64,000 nt of DNA, taken from NCBI RefSeq assembly GCF_000025345.1, contig NC_013757.1, positions 1,612,001 to 1,676,000 on the forward strand, in the 5' to 3' direction. Within the stretch, counting starts at the first letter, position 1. Each line of letters starts with the position of its first letter. A program made the position numbers and the translations under genes. A model generated the notes under the pieces. The model was not told the DNA's origin. It was given only the letters and a program-made list of their open reading frames with translations, and ran no database searches. Shown here piece by piece: positions 17,530 to 26,100 of this stretch. The DNA is from Geodermatophilus obscurus DSM 43160. GTDB lineage: Bacteria > Actinomycetota > Actinomycetes > Mycobacteriales > Geodermatophilaceae.

Positions 17530-18012
17530 GTGAGCGAGGCGCTGTGGGGCCAGCGGCCTCGGCCGACGCCGGGCCCGGATGCGATCGCGGTGGGGCGGTG
17601 GGAGCCGACAACCCCCGCCGAGCTGACCGCCCACCGGCGGCAGCTGTCCGCCGCGCTGCAGGACGGCAGCGGGGCCACTGATGCCGACGAGGTCGCCGTC
17701 GAGCGGCTGCTGCTGGCCTTCGAGGAGCTGGCGTCCAACGCGCTGCGGCACGGCCGCGAACCGATCCGGGTGACCGTGACCGCCGGCCGCGACGAGTGGC
17801 TGCTCGAGGTCAGCGACGCCGCGACCGACCAGCCGCCGACACCCGCGGTGGGCCGCGACGCAGCCGAGGGCGGCCTCGGCCTGTACCTGGTCGCCCGCCT
17901 GTCCGCCGCGCACGGCTGGGACGTCCAGGGTGATCACAAGGTCGCGTGGTGCCGCGCCCAGTACAGCCCCGGCCAGGCCCCGCGCGCCGTAGCCGGTTCC
18001 CGCAGTGCCTAG
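17530..18012 (+). CDS. RsbW-like ATP-binding anti-sigma/serine kinase
   Basis: AGGAGG at 17518-17523 favours the GTG at 17530 over the adjacent ATG at 17527, giving 160 residues. A HATPase_c fold is shown by the N-box FEELASNALRHGREPIRVTV, the G1 box LLEVSDAATDQPP and the G2 box EGGLGLYLVARLSAAHGWDV. Members bind ATP and phosphorylate STAS-domain antagonists or bind sigma factors. It is divergent from the PP2C phosphatase, 280 bp away. Together they look like half of a partner-switching module whose sigma factor and antagonist lie elsewhere. Confidence 0.85.
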   Translation: MSEALWGQRPRPTPGPDAIAVGRWEPTTPAELTAHRRQLSAALQDGSGATDADEVAVERLLLAFEELASNALRHGREPIRVTVTAGRDEWLLEVSDAATDQPPTPAVGRDAAEGGLGLYLVARLSAAHGWDVQGDHKVAWCRAQYSPGQAPRAVAGSRSA

Positions 18013-18328
18013 CGCGGGCACCTGCACCCAGGTCTCATCTCTATCGGCCAGCACGTCGGCCGAGGCTGCTGAGCGCCCGGGGGCTGCCGACCCCCGCCGT
18101 GCTCACCCACCCAGCAGGGTGCCCGCCCAGCCGACGGGGCAGTCACTATCCCGGCACCGGGACGGCAAGTGCCGGGGAGGCCTTCCGCCGGTGGGTCCCC
18201 CCGACCCCAGGTGCAAGATCGGAACGGGCGCCTGGGATTGCCCGTGCCAAGAGTTGCGTGCCAATCCCTGCGCCTGCCAATCGCGCCCGGATCGGCGCGA
18301 CCCAACCCCGGAGGTGGCGTCCCGCTCG
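18013..18328. other. intergenic, no gene recognised
   Basis: The stretch between the kinase gene and the left end of the IS256-type element contains only shadow frames. No terminator hairpin stands out. Confidence 0.35.
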
Positions 18329-19720
18329 GTGGTGTAGCTCTGGCCGGTTCGCGGGGTCTTCTGCGGGTTGAACTATGACGCGATCAGGGCTGGCTGTGCC
18401 ACCTCCTCCGTCGAGTTGTCTGGTCGGTTGAGCAGTGCCATGGAGCCCTCGGAGAGGTAGCGGCGGTCGGGGACCTGCCATTCGTCGTGGGCCTCGACCA
18501 GCACCGCGCCGGCCAGCCGGAGCAGCGCGGCGGGGTTGAGGAAGACGCCGACGACGTCGGTGCGCCGCTTGATCTCCTTGTTCAGCCGCTCCAGCGGATT
18601 GGTCGACCAGATCTTCTTCCAGTGCCAGACCGGGAAGCTCGTGAATGCCAGCAAGTCCTCGGCTGCGTCGCGCAGCATGGCCTCGACCTGGGCAAACTGA
18701 CGGCCGAGCATGCCGGCAATGACGCTCAGCTGGGAATGCACGTGCTCGGCGTCGGGCTGGGCGAAGACGGTGCCGATGGCGGCGGCGACCATCTCGGCGT
18801 TGCCCTTCGGGACGCCGGCGAGCACGTCGCGCATGAAGTGCACCCGGCAGCGCTGCCAGGCAGCACCCAACAGCACCGCGCCGATCGCGGCCTTCAGGCC
18901 GGTGTGGGCATCGGAGATGACCAGCTGGGTGCCGCCCAGCCCGCGGGCCTTCAGCGAGCGCAGGAACGCCGTCCAGAACGCGCCGTCCTCCGAATCGCCG
19001 ACGGCGAAGCCGAGCACCTCCCGGTGGCCGTCGGAGGCTACTCCGGTGGCGATCACGACCGCCTGGGAGACCACTCGGCGGTTGACCCGCGCCTTGCAGT
19101 AGGTCGCGTCGAGGAAGACGTACGGGAAGGCCTGCTCGGCCAGCGAACGGTCGCGGAAGGCGGCCACTTCCTCGTCCAGGTCGGCGCAGATCCGGGACAC
19201 CTCGGACTTGGAGATGCCGTGTCCGCATCGAGGGCCCGGACCAGATCATCGACCTTCCGCGTGCTCACGCCGTGCAGATAGGCCTCCATCACCACCGCGA
19301 ACAGCGCCTGGTCGATCCGCCGGCGCCGCTCCAGCAGCGAGGGGAAGAACGACCCGGCCCGCAGCTTCGGGATCCGCAGCTCCAGGTCCCCGGCGGTGGT
19401 GGTCAGCGTGCGGGGTCGGGAGCCGTTGCGCTGGGCGGTCCGGGCCTCGGTGCGCTCGTGCGGCGCGGCGCCGATCGTGGCGGTCAGCTCGGCTTCGATC
19501 AGCGCCTGATACAGCGTCTCGGTCGCGGCGCGGATGCGGTCGTCGACGTGGGCGAGCTTGAGTGCCTCGAGGAGTTCGAGCAGGGCAGACTGGTCCAGGG
19601 CCATCGCGTGGCCTTTCTCCTACGTGTTCCTTGGCGGGTTCACGCAGAAGATCCACGCGGTGGCCTCTTGCAGGCCAGCACCACGCCGACGAGCTCAAGG
19701 CCTCCACCCAGCTACACCAC
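18329..19720 (-). mobile_element. IS256-family insertion sequence (about 1.39 kb)
   Basis: Perfect 11-bp inverted ends, GTGGTGTAGCT at 18329-18339 and its complement at 19710-19720, flank a single transposase gene. The length is normal for IS256-type elements. The flanking 8-9 bp do not match each other, so no target-site duplication is seen, suggesting an old or rearranged insertion. The transposase carries a one-base frameshift, so the copy is probably inactive. Confidence 0.7.
18373..19604 (-). pseudogene. IS256-family transposase with one-base frameshift
   Basis: The N-terminal part (19604 inward) begins MALDQSALLELLEALKLAHV and contains RKVDDLVRALDADT. The C-terminal part ending at 18373 contains EVSRICADLDEEVAAFRDRS, YVFLDATYCKARVN (first catalytic Asp), VISDAHTGLKAAIG (second Asp) and WSTNPLERLNKEIKRRTDVV. 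The two are joined if one base is restored near 19226, where GCGGACACGGCATC lacks the base needed to read ADTGIS. The combined length, about 410 residues, is typical of the family. It mobilises the surrounding element in intact copies. Confidence 0.85.
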
Positions 19721-19985
19721 TTCCAGGGACGTCACCGCAGCCGGCAGATTCCAGGTGTGCACCGACGTGATGAATCGCCCTTCGGCCGGTATCTGGCAAG
19801 AGTCCGGCAGGTCAGGGGCCGGGATCTCGTCATGCCGAGGACGTTTTGAGGGCGTGTCCCGGGTTGGCGGTGGGTAGCGGTTTGGCAGAGAAACCAGCCA
19901 GGCGAGAGCAGGTCGCGGCGCCCGTCTGCGCCTTCACCGGCGGTGGGCGGCGCCGGCTGCGGTGCCTCGAGGGATGGAGAACCAC

Positions 19986-20711
19986 ATGCCCGCAAGACGC
20001 CCGCTCAGGGGGCGGCGGATCGCCGCCCTGGCGGCCGATGGCTTCGAGAGGGTCGAGCTGGTCATCCCGCTGCGGGCCCTGAAGCGGGCCGGTGCGGGGG
20101 TCGACGTGGTGTCCCTCCGGCACGGACGCATCCGGGGTGTGAACTTGCACATGCCCGCCACCCGGGTGGGCGTCGACAAGACGATCAGCGAGACCGATCC
20201 TGCCGCTTACGACGGGCTACTGCTCCCCGGCGGGTTCATCAGTCCTGATCTGCTCCGCCAGTCCGCCGAGGCACGGGAGTTCGTCCGCGCCTTCGCGGCG
20301 ACTGACCGACCCATCGTCACGCTTTGCCATGGACCGTGGGTCCTCGCGTCGGCGGGAGTCCTCGTGGGACGGACCCTCACTTCCTGGCCCGGCATCCGGG
20401 ACGACCTGGTGAACGCAGGCGCCACGTGGTGGGATCGGCAGGTCGTACGGGACGGGAACCTCACCACGAGCCGAGGGCCCCAGGACATGGCAGCCTTCGT
20501 CCCGGCGATGCTCGAGGCCTTCACCGAGACCTCCCCACAGCCGGCGAGGACGACAGCGGACGACGAGTCCGATCCGCAGCGCGATGCGCCTTCGGGTCTG
20601 GCGGTCACGGCGCTGCGGTGGTCCCCGAAGCCGTCTGCCGTCGCCTTGGTCGGCATCGGACTGGTGGCGGCCGCCCGGGGCGGTTCTCGCGGGCCGGCGC
20701 CGCGGGGGTGA
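19986..20711 (+). CDS. DJ-1/PfpI-family (type 1 glutamine amidotransferase-like) protein
   Basis: Start at ATG 19986, with GGAG seven bases upstream; GTG 19962 and ATG 19974 are in-frame alternatives. It has 241 residues. The core (5-180) matches the PfpI class: GRRIAALAADGFERVELVIP, YDGLLLPGGFISPDLLRQSA and the nucleophile elbow PIVTLCHGPWVLASAGVLVG with the conserved Cys. A C-terminal tail of about 60 residues is low-complexity with a short hydrophobic stretch. The family includes general stress proteins with deglycase, chaperone or protease-like claims; the activity here is unproven. It precedes a stress-type SDR. Confidence 0.88.
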   Translation: MPARRPLRGRRIAALAADGFERVELVIPLRALKRAGAGVDVVSLRHGRIRGVNLHMPATRVGVDKTISETDPAAYDGLLLPGGFISPDLLRQSAEAREFVRAFAATDRPIVTLCHGPWVLASAGVLVGRTLTSWPGIRDDLVNAGATWWDRQVVRDGNLTTSRGPQDMAAFVPAMLEAFTETSPQPARTTADDESDPQRDAPSGLAVTALRWSPKPSAVALVGIGLVAAARGGSRGPAPRG

Positions 20712-21202
20712 CCTGTGCCGCGCAGCGTTCCTGGTCCTGTCGCCGGCGGCAGGTGCGCTTTCCGCGGTGTCGACAGCGGCCGCCTGATCGTCGGGCATGA
20801 ACTGCCCGCTGGAGCGGACGGCGACGACGGCGTCAGCGGGAACGGCCAGCCCCAGACCGGGCGCGTCCACCCATTCGCCTCCACTTCGCCGAGCCGCCGC
20901 TCCGTCCGGACCGTGGCACACCGCAGCGCTGTCGACGGCAGGCCCCACGCCGGGCCGGTCATGTGGCACCCCGGCGAACAGCCGGGATGCGTCTCCGGGT
21001 GCAGGGGCTGGCTATCGCTCGAGCGGGAAGTCCGCCATGCGTCGATCCTGCCCACGCCTGCTCCGTCGCTGCCGTCCCACCGCCCCGGCGGCCGTCCCCC
21101 GGTCATTCGCAGCCTGCCGTGGACTCCGCTGTCCGGGTCCGCGGTCTGCCGGTCCTGCGGCCTGGGTAGGAACCGGTTCCGACCACACGGCGAAGGAGCC
21201 CC
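20712..21202. other. intergenic, no gene recognised
   Basis: About 490 bp lie between the DJ-1 gene and the SDR remnant. No frame with family resemblance was found on either strand. A palindromic GGAACCGGTTCC lies at about 21169-21180, just before the AAGGAG ribosome-binding site of the SDR. It might be an operator, but nothing further supports this. Confidence 0.35.
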
Positions 21203-22086
21203 ATAAGCCAGGACCAGTACTCCCCCCAGGACCCCACCGGGCAGCACGTCAAGCCGGACGCGCTGCCGGAGCAGGAGATCGAGCACCCGGGCCTGGAGTC
21301 CGACATGGCCGTCGAGCCCGACTACGGCGAGGAGACCTATCGGGGCAGTGGTCGGCTCGAGGGGAAGCGCGCCCTCATCACGGGAGGCGACTCCGGCATC
21401 GGGCGCGCGGTGGCGCTGGCCTACGCCCGCGAGGGTGCCGACGTCGTGCTGTCGTACCTGCCCGAGGAGGAGGACGCGCAGGTGACCGCCCGCGTGGTCC
21501 GGGACGCCGGCCGCACCGCCGTGACCGCGCCCGGGGACATCCGGGACGAGGCCTTCTGCCGAGAACTCGTCGAGTGGACCGTCTCCGAGCTCGGTGGACT
21601 CGACGTGCTGGTGAGCAACGCGGCTTACCAGATGACCATCGAGGACCTCAGCACCGAGCAGCTGCTGCGCACGTACTACACGAACGTCTTCGCCACCTTC
21701 TGGCTGTGCAAGGCTGCTGTCGCGCACCTGCAGCCGGGCTCGAGCATCATCATCACGACCTCGATCCAGGCCTACCAGCCCTCCCCGGCCCTGCTGGACT
21801 ACGCCTCCACCAAGGGCGCGCTGGTGAACTTCACGAAGGGGCTGTCCCAGGAGCTCGCCCCCCGCGGGATCCGGGTCAACACCGTGGCCCCCGGTCCGAT
21901 CTGGACCCCGCTGATCTCGGCGACCATGCCCGCCGAGAAGGTGGGATCCTTCGGCGCCGAGACCCCATCGGCCGCGCCGGTCAACCTGCGGAGCTGGCCC
22001 CTGCCTACGTCTTCTCGGCGGCCCAGGAGTCGAGCTACATCACCGGGGAGCGGATCGGCGTCACCGGCGGGATGCCGATGCCCTGA
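21203..22086 (+). pseudogene. general-stress-type SDR oxidoreductase, start codon ATA and 3' frameshift
   Basis: From 21203 the frame reads as a YdaD-type SDR: a polar N-terminus containing [20 protein letters not shown], then [43 protein letters not shown] and [20 protein letters not shown]. The codon after AAGGAG is ATA where an ATG is expected; the next in-frame ATG is at 21305 with its own GGAG. Near 21965 the frame breaks. The conserved end ([16 protein letters not shown] to GVTGGMPMP, stop at 22086) is one base out of phase, consistent with a lost C in a C-run. It is either decayed or carries an indel. Confidence 0.75.
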
Positions 22087-22100
22087 GCCGATCCGCCGCA

Positions 22101-22123
22101 GGAAGGCCCGACGCGGCCTTTCC
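22101..22123 (+). terminator. hairpin after the SDR remnant
   Basis: GGAAGGCC and GGCCTTTCC, separated by a short spacer, pair with one bulged T, 15 bp downstream of the SDR stop. It is a plausible intrinsic terminator. Confidence 0.45.
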
Positions 22124-22337
22124 CTGCTCGTGGCCGAGAGTGGGCCTCGGGGCGTCCGGCGGTGGCTGGACCCTCCTGACCGCCGGTGTCCTCAGGGGCC
22201 GGGCGGTCGCCGCACGGACATGGTCGACCGGCCGTCCTCCGCCAGGCAGTCGACCCCGCGCACCCTCTCGGCTGAGGCACGTAGCAGGGTCAAGACCCGC
22301 GCTCAGCTGGGCGGACACGCAGAGGAGCTGGTCGGGA

Positions 22338-22386
22338 CGTGGAGCGGGTGACGGGAATCGAACCCGCATGGCCAGCTTGGAAGGCT
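22338..22386 (-). repeat. right att-like site (3' half of intact tRNA-Gly)
   Basis: This segment from the anticodon to just past the CCA matches 8239-8287 at 46 of 49 positions in the same orientation. It is the partner of the left att-like copy. Confidence 0.75.
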
Positions 22387-22413
22387 GGGGCTCTACCATT
22401 GAGCTACACCCGC
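22343..22413 (-). tRNA. tRNA-Gly(TCC)
   Basis: On the minus strand the 71-nt sequence starts GCGGGTGTAGCTCAATGG. The acceptor pairs GCGGGTG/CACCCGC, the anticodon stem-loop contains CTTCCAA (anticodon TCC), and the T arm is GCGGG-TTCGATT-CCCGT. The CCA end is encoded at 22340-22342. Its 3' half is the right boundary of the putative island. Confidence 0.97.
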
Positions 22414-22501
22414 GACGGTGCCTCGACAGCGTAGCCGCTGGGGCTCCAGCTCCCCGCGCCGCGTCGTCCCCGTTCGGACGGGACCTAGACTCGACCCGCC
22501 A

Positions 22502-22575
22502 CGGGGTGTGGCGCAGCTTGGTAGCGCACCCGCTTTGGGAGCGGGGGGCCGTGGGTTCGAATCCCGCCACCCCGA
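22502..22575 (+). tRNA. tRNA-Pro(TGG)
   Basis: The 74-nt cloverleaf starts CGGGGTGTGGCGCAGCTTGG. Acceptor arms CGGGGTG/CACCCCG pair, the anticodon loop is CTTTGGGA (anticodon TGG), and the T arm contains GTTCGAATC. CCA is encoded at 22576-22578. It is divergent from tRNA-Gly and immediately upstream of tig. Confidence 0.97.
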
Positions 22576-22691
22576 CCATCGCGGTCCCCGTCCCGCCGGA
22601 CCGGCGCCTCCACGGCTGTCTCTAGACTCGTGGGTCGACCCGGCGTCGTCCGGCGCCCGTCCCCGTCTGTCGATCGAGGAGCACTGCCGCT

Positions 22692-24167
22692 GTGAAGAGC
22701 ACCATCGAGGAACTGGGCCCCACGCGGGTCCGGATGGCGATCGAGGTGCCGTGGGGGGACCTGGACCACGCCTTCGGTGAGGTCTACAAGGAGCTCGGCA
22801 AGCAGGTGCGCGTGCCTGGCTTCCGCCCCGGCAAGGTGCCCAACCGCGTGCTCGACCAGCGCGTCGGCCGGCCGCTCGTCCTCGAGCAGGTCGTCCAGCA
22901 CGCCATCCCGGAGGTCTACTCCGAGGTCGTGCGGGAGAACCAGGTGCGCGTCCTGGGCCAGCCGGACATCGAGGTGACCCGCCTCGACGACAACGACACC
23001 CTCGCCTTCACCGCCGAGGTCGACGTCGCCCCCAAGGTCGAGCTGCCGTCGCTGGACGAGCTCGCGGTCACCGTCGACGACGTCGAGGTCACCGACGAGG
23101 AGATCGACGAGCAGATCTCGGTCATGCGCGAGCGCTTCGGCATGCTCACCGGCGTCGACCGCGCCGCCCAGGACGGCGACTTCGTCTCCATCGACCTGGA
23201 GGCCAAGCTCGGCGACGAGGTCCTCGAGGACGGCTCGACCACCGGCATGTCCTACGAGGTCGGCTCCGGCAACCTCATGGAGGGCCTCGACGACGCCGTC
23301 CGCGGGCTGTCCGCCGACGAGTCCACGACCTTCCAGACCGCGCTGCTGCAGGGGCCGAACGCCGGCGAGACGGCCGACGTCACCGTCACCGTCCGCTCGG
23401 TGAAGACCAAGGAGCTGCCGGAGCTGGACGACGAGTTCGCCTCCACCGCCAGCGAGTTCGACACCCTCGAGGAGCTGCGCGAGGACGTCCGCACCCGGCT
23501 GGCCCGCACCAAGGTGCTGCAGCAGGGGGCGCAGGCCCGCGACAAGCTGGTCGAGCACCTGCTCGAGACCGTCGAGGTGCCGATCCCCGAGAACCTCGTC
23601 GAGCGCGAGATCGAGTTCCGCAACCAGGCGATGCTCAACGAGCTGCAGCAGGCCGGCATGGACTGGGACAGCTTCCTGCAGATGGCCGGTGTCGAGAGCC
23701 GCGAGGCCTACGACGCCGACCAGCGCAAGACCATCGAGGAGGCGGTGCGCACCCAGTTCATCCTGGACGCCATCGCCGACGCCCGTGAGGTCACCGTCGA
23801 CAACGAGGACCTCTCGGCGCAGATCATGGCGCAGGCGCAGCGCAACCGGATGAGCCCGGAGCAGTACGCCCAGCAGCTGCAGCAGGGCGGCAACATCGCC
23901 GAGTTCGTCGCCGACGTCCGCCGCACCAAGACCCTCGCCCAGCTCCTGGAGCAGACGACGATCACCGACGCCTCGGGCAACGTGGTCGACCTCGAGGCGC
24001 TGCGCCCGCGGACGGTGCAGGCCCCGGCCGCCGCCGGGACCGACGCCGACGCCGAGGACGCCGACGCCGACGCCGAGGAGGCCCCCGACGCGGAGGTCGC
24101 GAACGCGGTTGCCGTCGAGGCGGCCGAGGGCGCGACCGAGGACACCGAGGACGTCACCAAGGCCTGA
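22692..24167 (+). CDS. tig: trigger factor, ribosome-associated chaperone and prolyl isomerase
   Basis: The protein has 491 residues from GTG. The N-terminal ribosome-binding domain (1-115) has the signature VPGFRPGKVPNRVLDQRVGR. The FKBP-type PPIase domain (about 155-240) has GDFVSIDLEAKLGDEVLEDG. The C-terminal helical chaperone arms follow. The last about 50 residues are an acidic Asp/Ala/Glu tail, typical of actinobacterial members. It binds nascent chains at the ribosome exit tunnel. It stands upstream of the clpP1-clpP2-clpX genes, the conserved order. Confidence 0.97.
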   Translation: MKSTIEELGPTRVRMAIEVPWGDLDHAFGEVYKELGKQVRVPGFRPGKVPNRVLDQRVGRPLVLEQVVQHAIPEVYSEVVRENQVRVLGQPDIEVTRLDDNDTLAFTAEVDVAPKVELPSLDELAVTVDDVEVTDEEIDEQISVMRERFGMLTGVDRAAQDGDFVSIDLEAKLGDEVLEDGSTTGMSYEVGSGNLMEGLDDAVRGLSADESTTFQTALLQGPNAGETADVTVTVRSVKTKELPELDDEFASTASEFDTLEELREDVRTRLARTKVLQQGAQARDKLVEHLLETVEVPIPENLVEREIEFRNQAMLNELQQAGMDWDSFLQMAGVESREAYDADQRKTIEEAVRTQFILDAIADAREVTVDNEDLSAQIMAQAQRNRMSPEQYAQQLQQGGNIAEFVADVRRTKTLAQLLEQTTITDASGNVVDLEALRPRTVQAPAAAGTDADAEDADADAEEAPDAEVANAVAVEAAEGATEDTEDVTKA

Positions 24168-24170
24168 TCA

Positions 24171-24279
24171 AGGACCCCCCTGCCCCCCACCACTCGCAGG
24201 CTCGCGGCGGGGCCCTGCGGGGGGCCGCCCGTCCGCCTCACCCCGAGCGGGCTCGAGGCGAGCCTCTGGACGGGGGCCG
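24171..24279 (+). repeat. GC-rich intergenic repeat module (family copy A)
   Basis: Immediately downstream of tig, a C-run followed by CCCCCCACCACTCGCAGGCTCG and then a G-rich complement forms a hairpin-capable unit. A second, similar hairpin (CGAGCGGGCTCGAGGCGAGCC) follows. Related modules follow rne (39568), the PEP-mutase gene (44456) and holA (61774). It may act as a terminator or be a dispersed palindromic repeat. Confidence 0.55.
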
Positions 24280-24360
24280 TGCACGACCGACGCCGTCCCA
24301 CCCGGGCTCCGGGGAGGGGCGGCGTCGCTGGTCCCGGGAGGGAACGGAGCGGCCGGCCGC

Positions 24361-24377
24361 TGCGCCGACGGCGAACA
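24361..24377. promoter_or_regulatory. possible ClgR-like operator upstream of clpP1
   Basis: Read on the minus strand, the sequence GTTCGCCGTCGGCGCA resembles the actinobacterial ClgR consensus (GTTCGCY, spacer, GCG), but the spacer is one base short. It lies about 160 bp upstream of clpP1, where ClgR sites are expected. This is a suggestive match only. Confidence 0.25.
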
Positions 24378-24536
24378 CCCCCCGAGTCGGGACTGCCCCC
24401 TCCTGCACGCGCGTTAGGGTCGACGCAGACCCAGATCGGCACCGGGTACACCGCACCGCGGCGGTGCCCGGCCTGCACCACCAGCCCCGCCCAGCGAGAC
24501 CGACTGCACGACAGTCCAACGGAGGTCACCGCACCC

Positions 24537-25172
24537 GTGAGCACCAACCCGAACCAGGCGAGCGCGCCGCTCCTGCGTGGCGCCGCCGGGGGGATGAACC
24601 TCGGCGACTCCGTCTACGAGCGCCTGCTGCGCGAGCGCATCATCTTCCTGGGCACCCAGGTCGACGACGTCATCGCCAACCAGCTGGCCGCCCAGATGCT
24701 GCTGCTGTCGGCCGAGGACCCCAAGCGCGACATCCACCTGTACATCAACTCGCCCGGCGGCTCGGTCAGCGCCGGCATGGCGATCTACGACACGATGCAG
24801 TTCATCGACTGCGACGTCGCCACCTACGGCATGGGCCTGGCCGCCTCGATGGGCCAGTTCCTGCTCACCGCCGGCACCAAGGGCAAGCGCTACGCCCTGC
24901 CGCACGCGCGGATCATGATGCACCAGCCCTCCGCCGGCGTCGGCGGCACCGCGGCCGACATCGCCATCCAGGCGGACCTGTTCCGGCGCACCAAGCAGGA
25001 GCTCAACGAGCTGCAGTCCTTCCACACCGGGCAGCCGGTCGAGCGGATCAACGAGGACTCCGACCGCGACCGCTGGTTCACCGCGCAGGAGGCCCTGGAG
25101 TACGGCTTCGTCGACCACGTCGTCAGCCGTGCCGCCATGACCGACAGCACCAACCCGGTCACCGACAACTGA
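24537..25172 (+). CDS. clpP1: ClpP1, ATP-dependent Clp protease proteolytic subunit
   Basis: Start at GTG 24537 (211 aa), GGAGG 11 bases upstream; the open frame extends further but homology begins near [20 protein letters not shown]. The catalytic triad is Ser104 ([10 protein letters not shown]), His129 (IMMHQPSAG) and an Asp in DSDRDRWF near 177; the Ser-His spacing of 25 equals that of E. coli ClpP. It forms heptameric rings with ClpP2, fed by ClpX or ClpC. It lies 18 bp before clpP2, so the two are one operon. Confidence 0.96.
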   Translation: MSTNPNQASAPLLRGAAGGMNLGDSVYERLLRERIIFLGTQVDDVIANQLAAQMLLLSAEDPKRDIHLYINSPGGSVSAGMAIYDTMQFIDCDVATYGMGLAASMGQFLLTAGTKGKRYALPHARIMMHQPSAGVGGTAADIAIQADLFRRTKQELNELQSFHTGQPVERINEDSDRDRWFTAQEALEYGFVDHVVSRAAMTDSTNPVTDN

Positions 25173-25190
25173 CGGTTCGGAGGAACTGAC

Positions 25191-25817
25191 ATGAGCTTCG
25201 AGATGCCCTCCAGCCGTTACATCCTGCCCTCCTTCGTGGAGCGCACGAGCTACGGCATGAAGGAGTCCAACCCCTACAACAAGCTCTTCGAGGAGCGCAT
25301 CATCTTCCTCGGGGTGCAGATCGACGACGCGTCGGCCAACGACGTCATGGCCCAGCTGATCACGCTGGAGTCGGCCGACCCGGACCGCGACATCACCATC
25401 TACATCAACTCGCCCGGTGGCTCGTTTACCTCGCTGATGGCCATCTACGACACGATGATGTTCGTCCGGCCCGACATCCAGACCGTCTGCATGGGCCAGG
25501 CCGCCTCGGCCGCCGCCGTCCTGCTCGCGGCCGGCACGCCGGGCAAGCGGCTGGCGCTGCCGTACTCGCGCGTGCTGATCCACCAGCCCTCCGGCGAGGC
25601 CGGCGGTCAGGTCTCCGACCTGGAGATCCACGCCGCCGAGATCCAGCGGGTCCGGGCGCAGATGGAGGAGATCCTCGCGCGGCACACCGGCCGCTCGGTC
25701 GATCAGGTCCGCGCCGACATCGACCGCGACAAGATCCTCACGGCCGAGGAGGCCAAGGAGTACGGCATCGTCGATGCGGTGATCCAGAGCCGGAAGCTCA
25801 ACGCCCTCCCGGCCTGA
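25191..25817 (+). CDS. clpP2: ClpP2, ATP-dependent Clp protease proteolytic subunit
   Basis: The protein has 208 residues from ATG with AGGA 7-10 bases upstream. Ser106 ([12 protein letters not shown]), His131 ([12 protein letters not shown]) and Asp180 (ADIDRDKIL) form the triad. The N-terminal segment [18 protein letters not shown] is the ClpP2-specific processed region. In actinobacteria ClpP1P2 is a mixed tetradecamer and usually essential. A hairpin terminator follows. Confidence 0.96.
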   Translation: MSFEMPSSRYILPSFVERTSYGMKESNPYNKLFEERIIFLGVQIDDASANDVMAQLITLESADPDRDITIYINSPGGSFTSLMAIYDTMMFVRPDIQTVCMGQAASAAAVLLAAGTPGKRLALPYSRVLIHQPSGEAGGQVSDLEIHAAEIQRVRAQMEEILARHTGRSVDQVRADIDRDKILTAEEAKEYGIVDAVIQSRKLNALPA

Positions 25818-25831
25818 TCCGCCGAACCGGG

Positions 25832-25868
25832 ACGGGTCGAGTGCGCGCGTGTCGGGCGCTCGACCCGT
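25832..25868 (+). terminator. hairpin downstream of clpP2
   Basis: Ten-base arms ACGGGTCGAG and CTCGACCCGT enclose a 17-base loop, starting 15 bp after the clpP2 stop. This fits a GC-rich intrinsic terminator separating clpP1P2 from clpX. Confidence 0.6.
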
Positions 25869-26100
25869 ACCGTCGGGGACGCGGGATGCATGTGGTCAAA
25901 GGCGCCGCCCCCGCCGGGCGAGTCATCGCCCTCCGGGGTCGGGGCCGGCAGGTACGGTCGGCGAGCGCCCGATCCCCGGACTGACGTGCCGGGAGGAGAG
26001 CCTCGCCGGAGTGGGGCCGAACGCGGGACATCAGCACCATCAACAGGCGGGCTCCTGAGACACCAGGAGCCTGGAATCCCCCCGAGGTGGAGGTCAGCAG

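Larger units (their letters stand above)
8239..22386. mobile_element. putative tRNA-Gly-integrated genomic island (about 14 kb)
   Basis: The right boundary is the 3' half of the intact tRNA-Gly(TCC). The left boundary is a 49-bp copy of the same 3' half in the same orientation, with 46 identities. This is the footprint of site-specific integration into a tRNA 3' end. The content is accessory: GAF-ANTAR genes, a phosphatase/kinase pair, SDRs, a DJ-1-like gene and two insertion-sequence remnants, with several broken genes and long non-coding stretches. Conserved core genes resume right of the tRNAs. No integrase gene is visible, so the element is probably an immobile, decaying remnant. Confidence 0.65.

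Noticed and set aside
20207-21727. 506-codon minus-strand frame
   Set aside because: It is antisense to the DJ-1-like gene and the SDR remnant, with no family resemblance.
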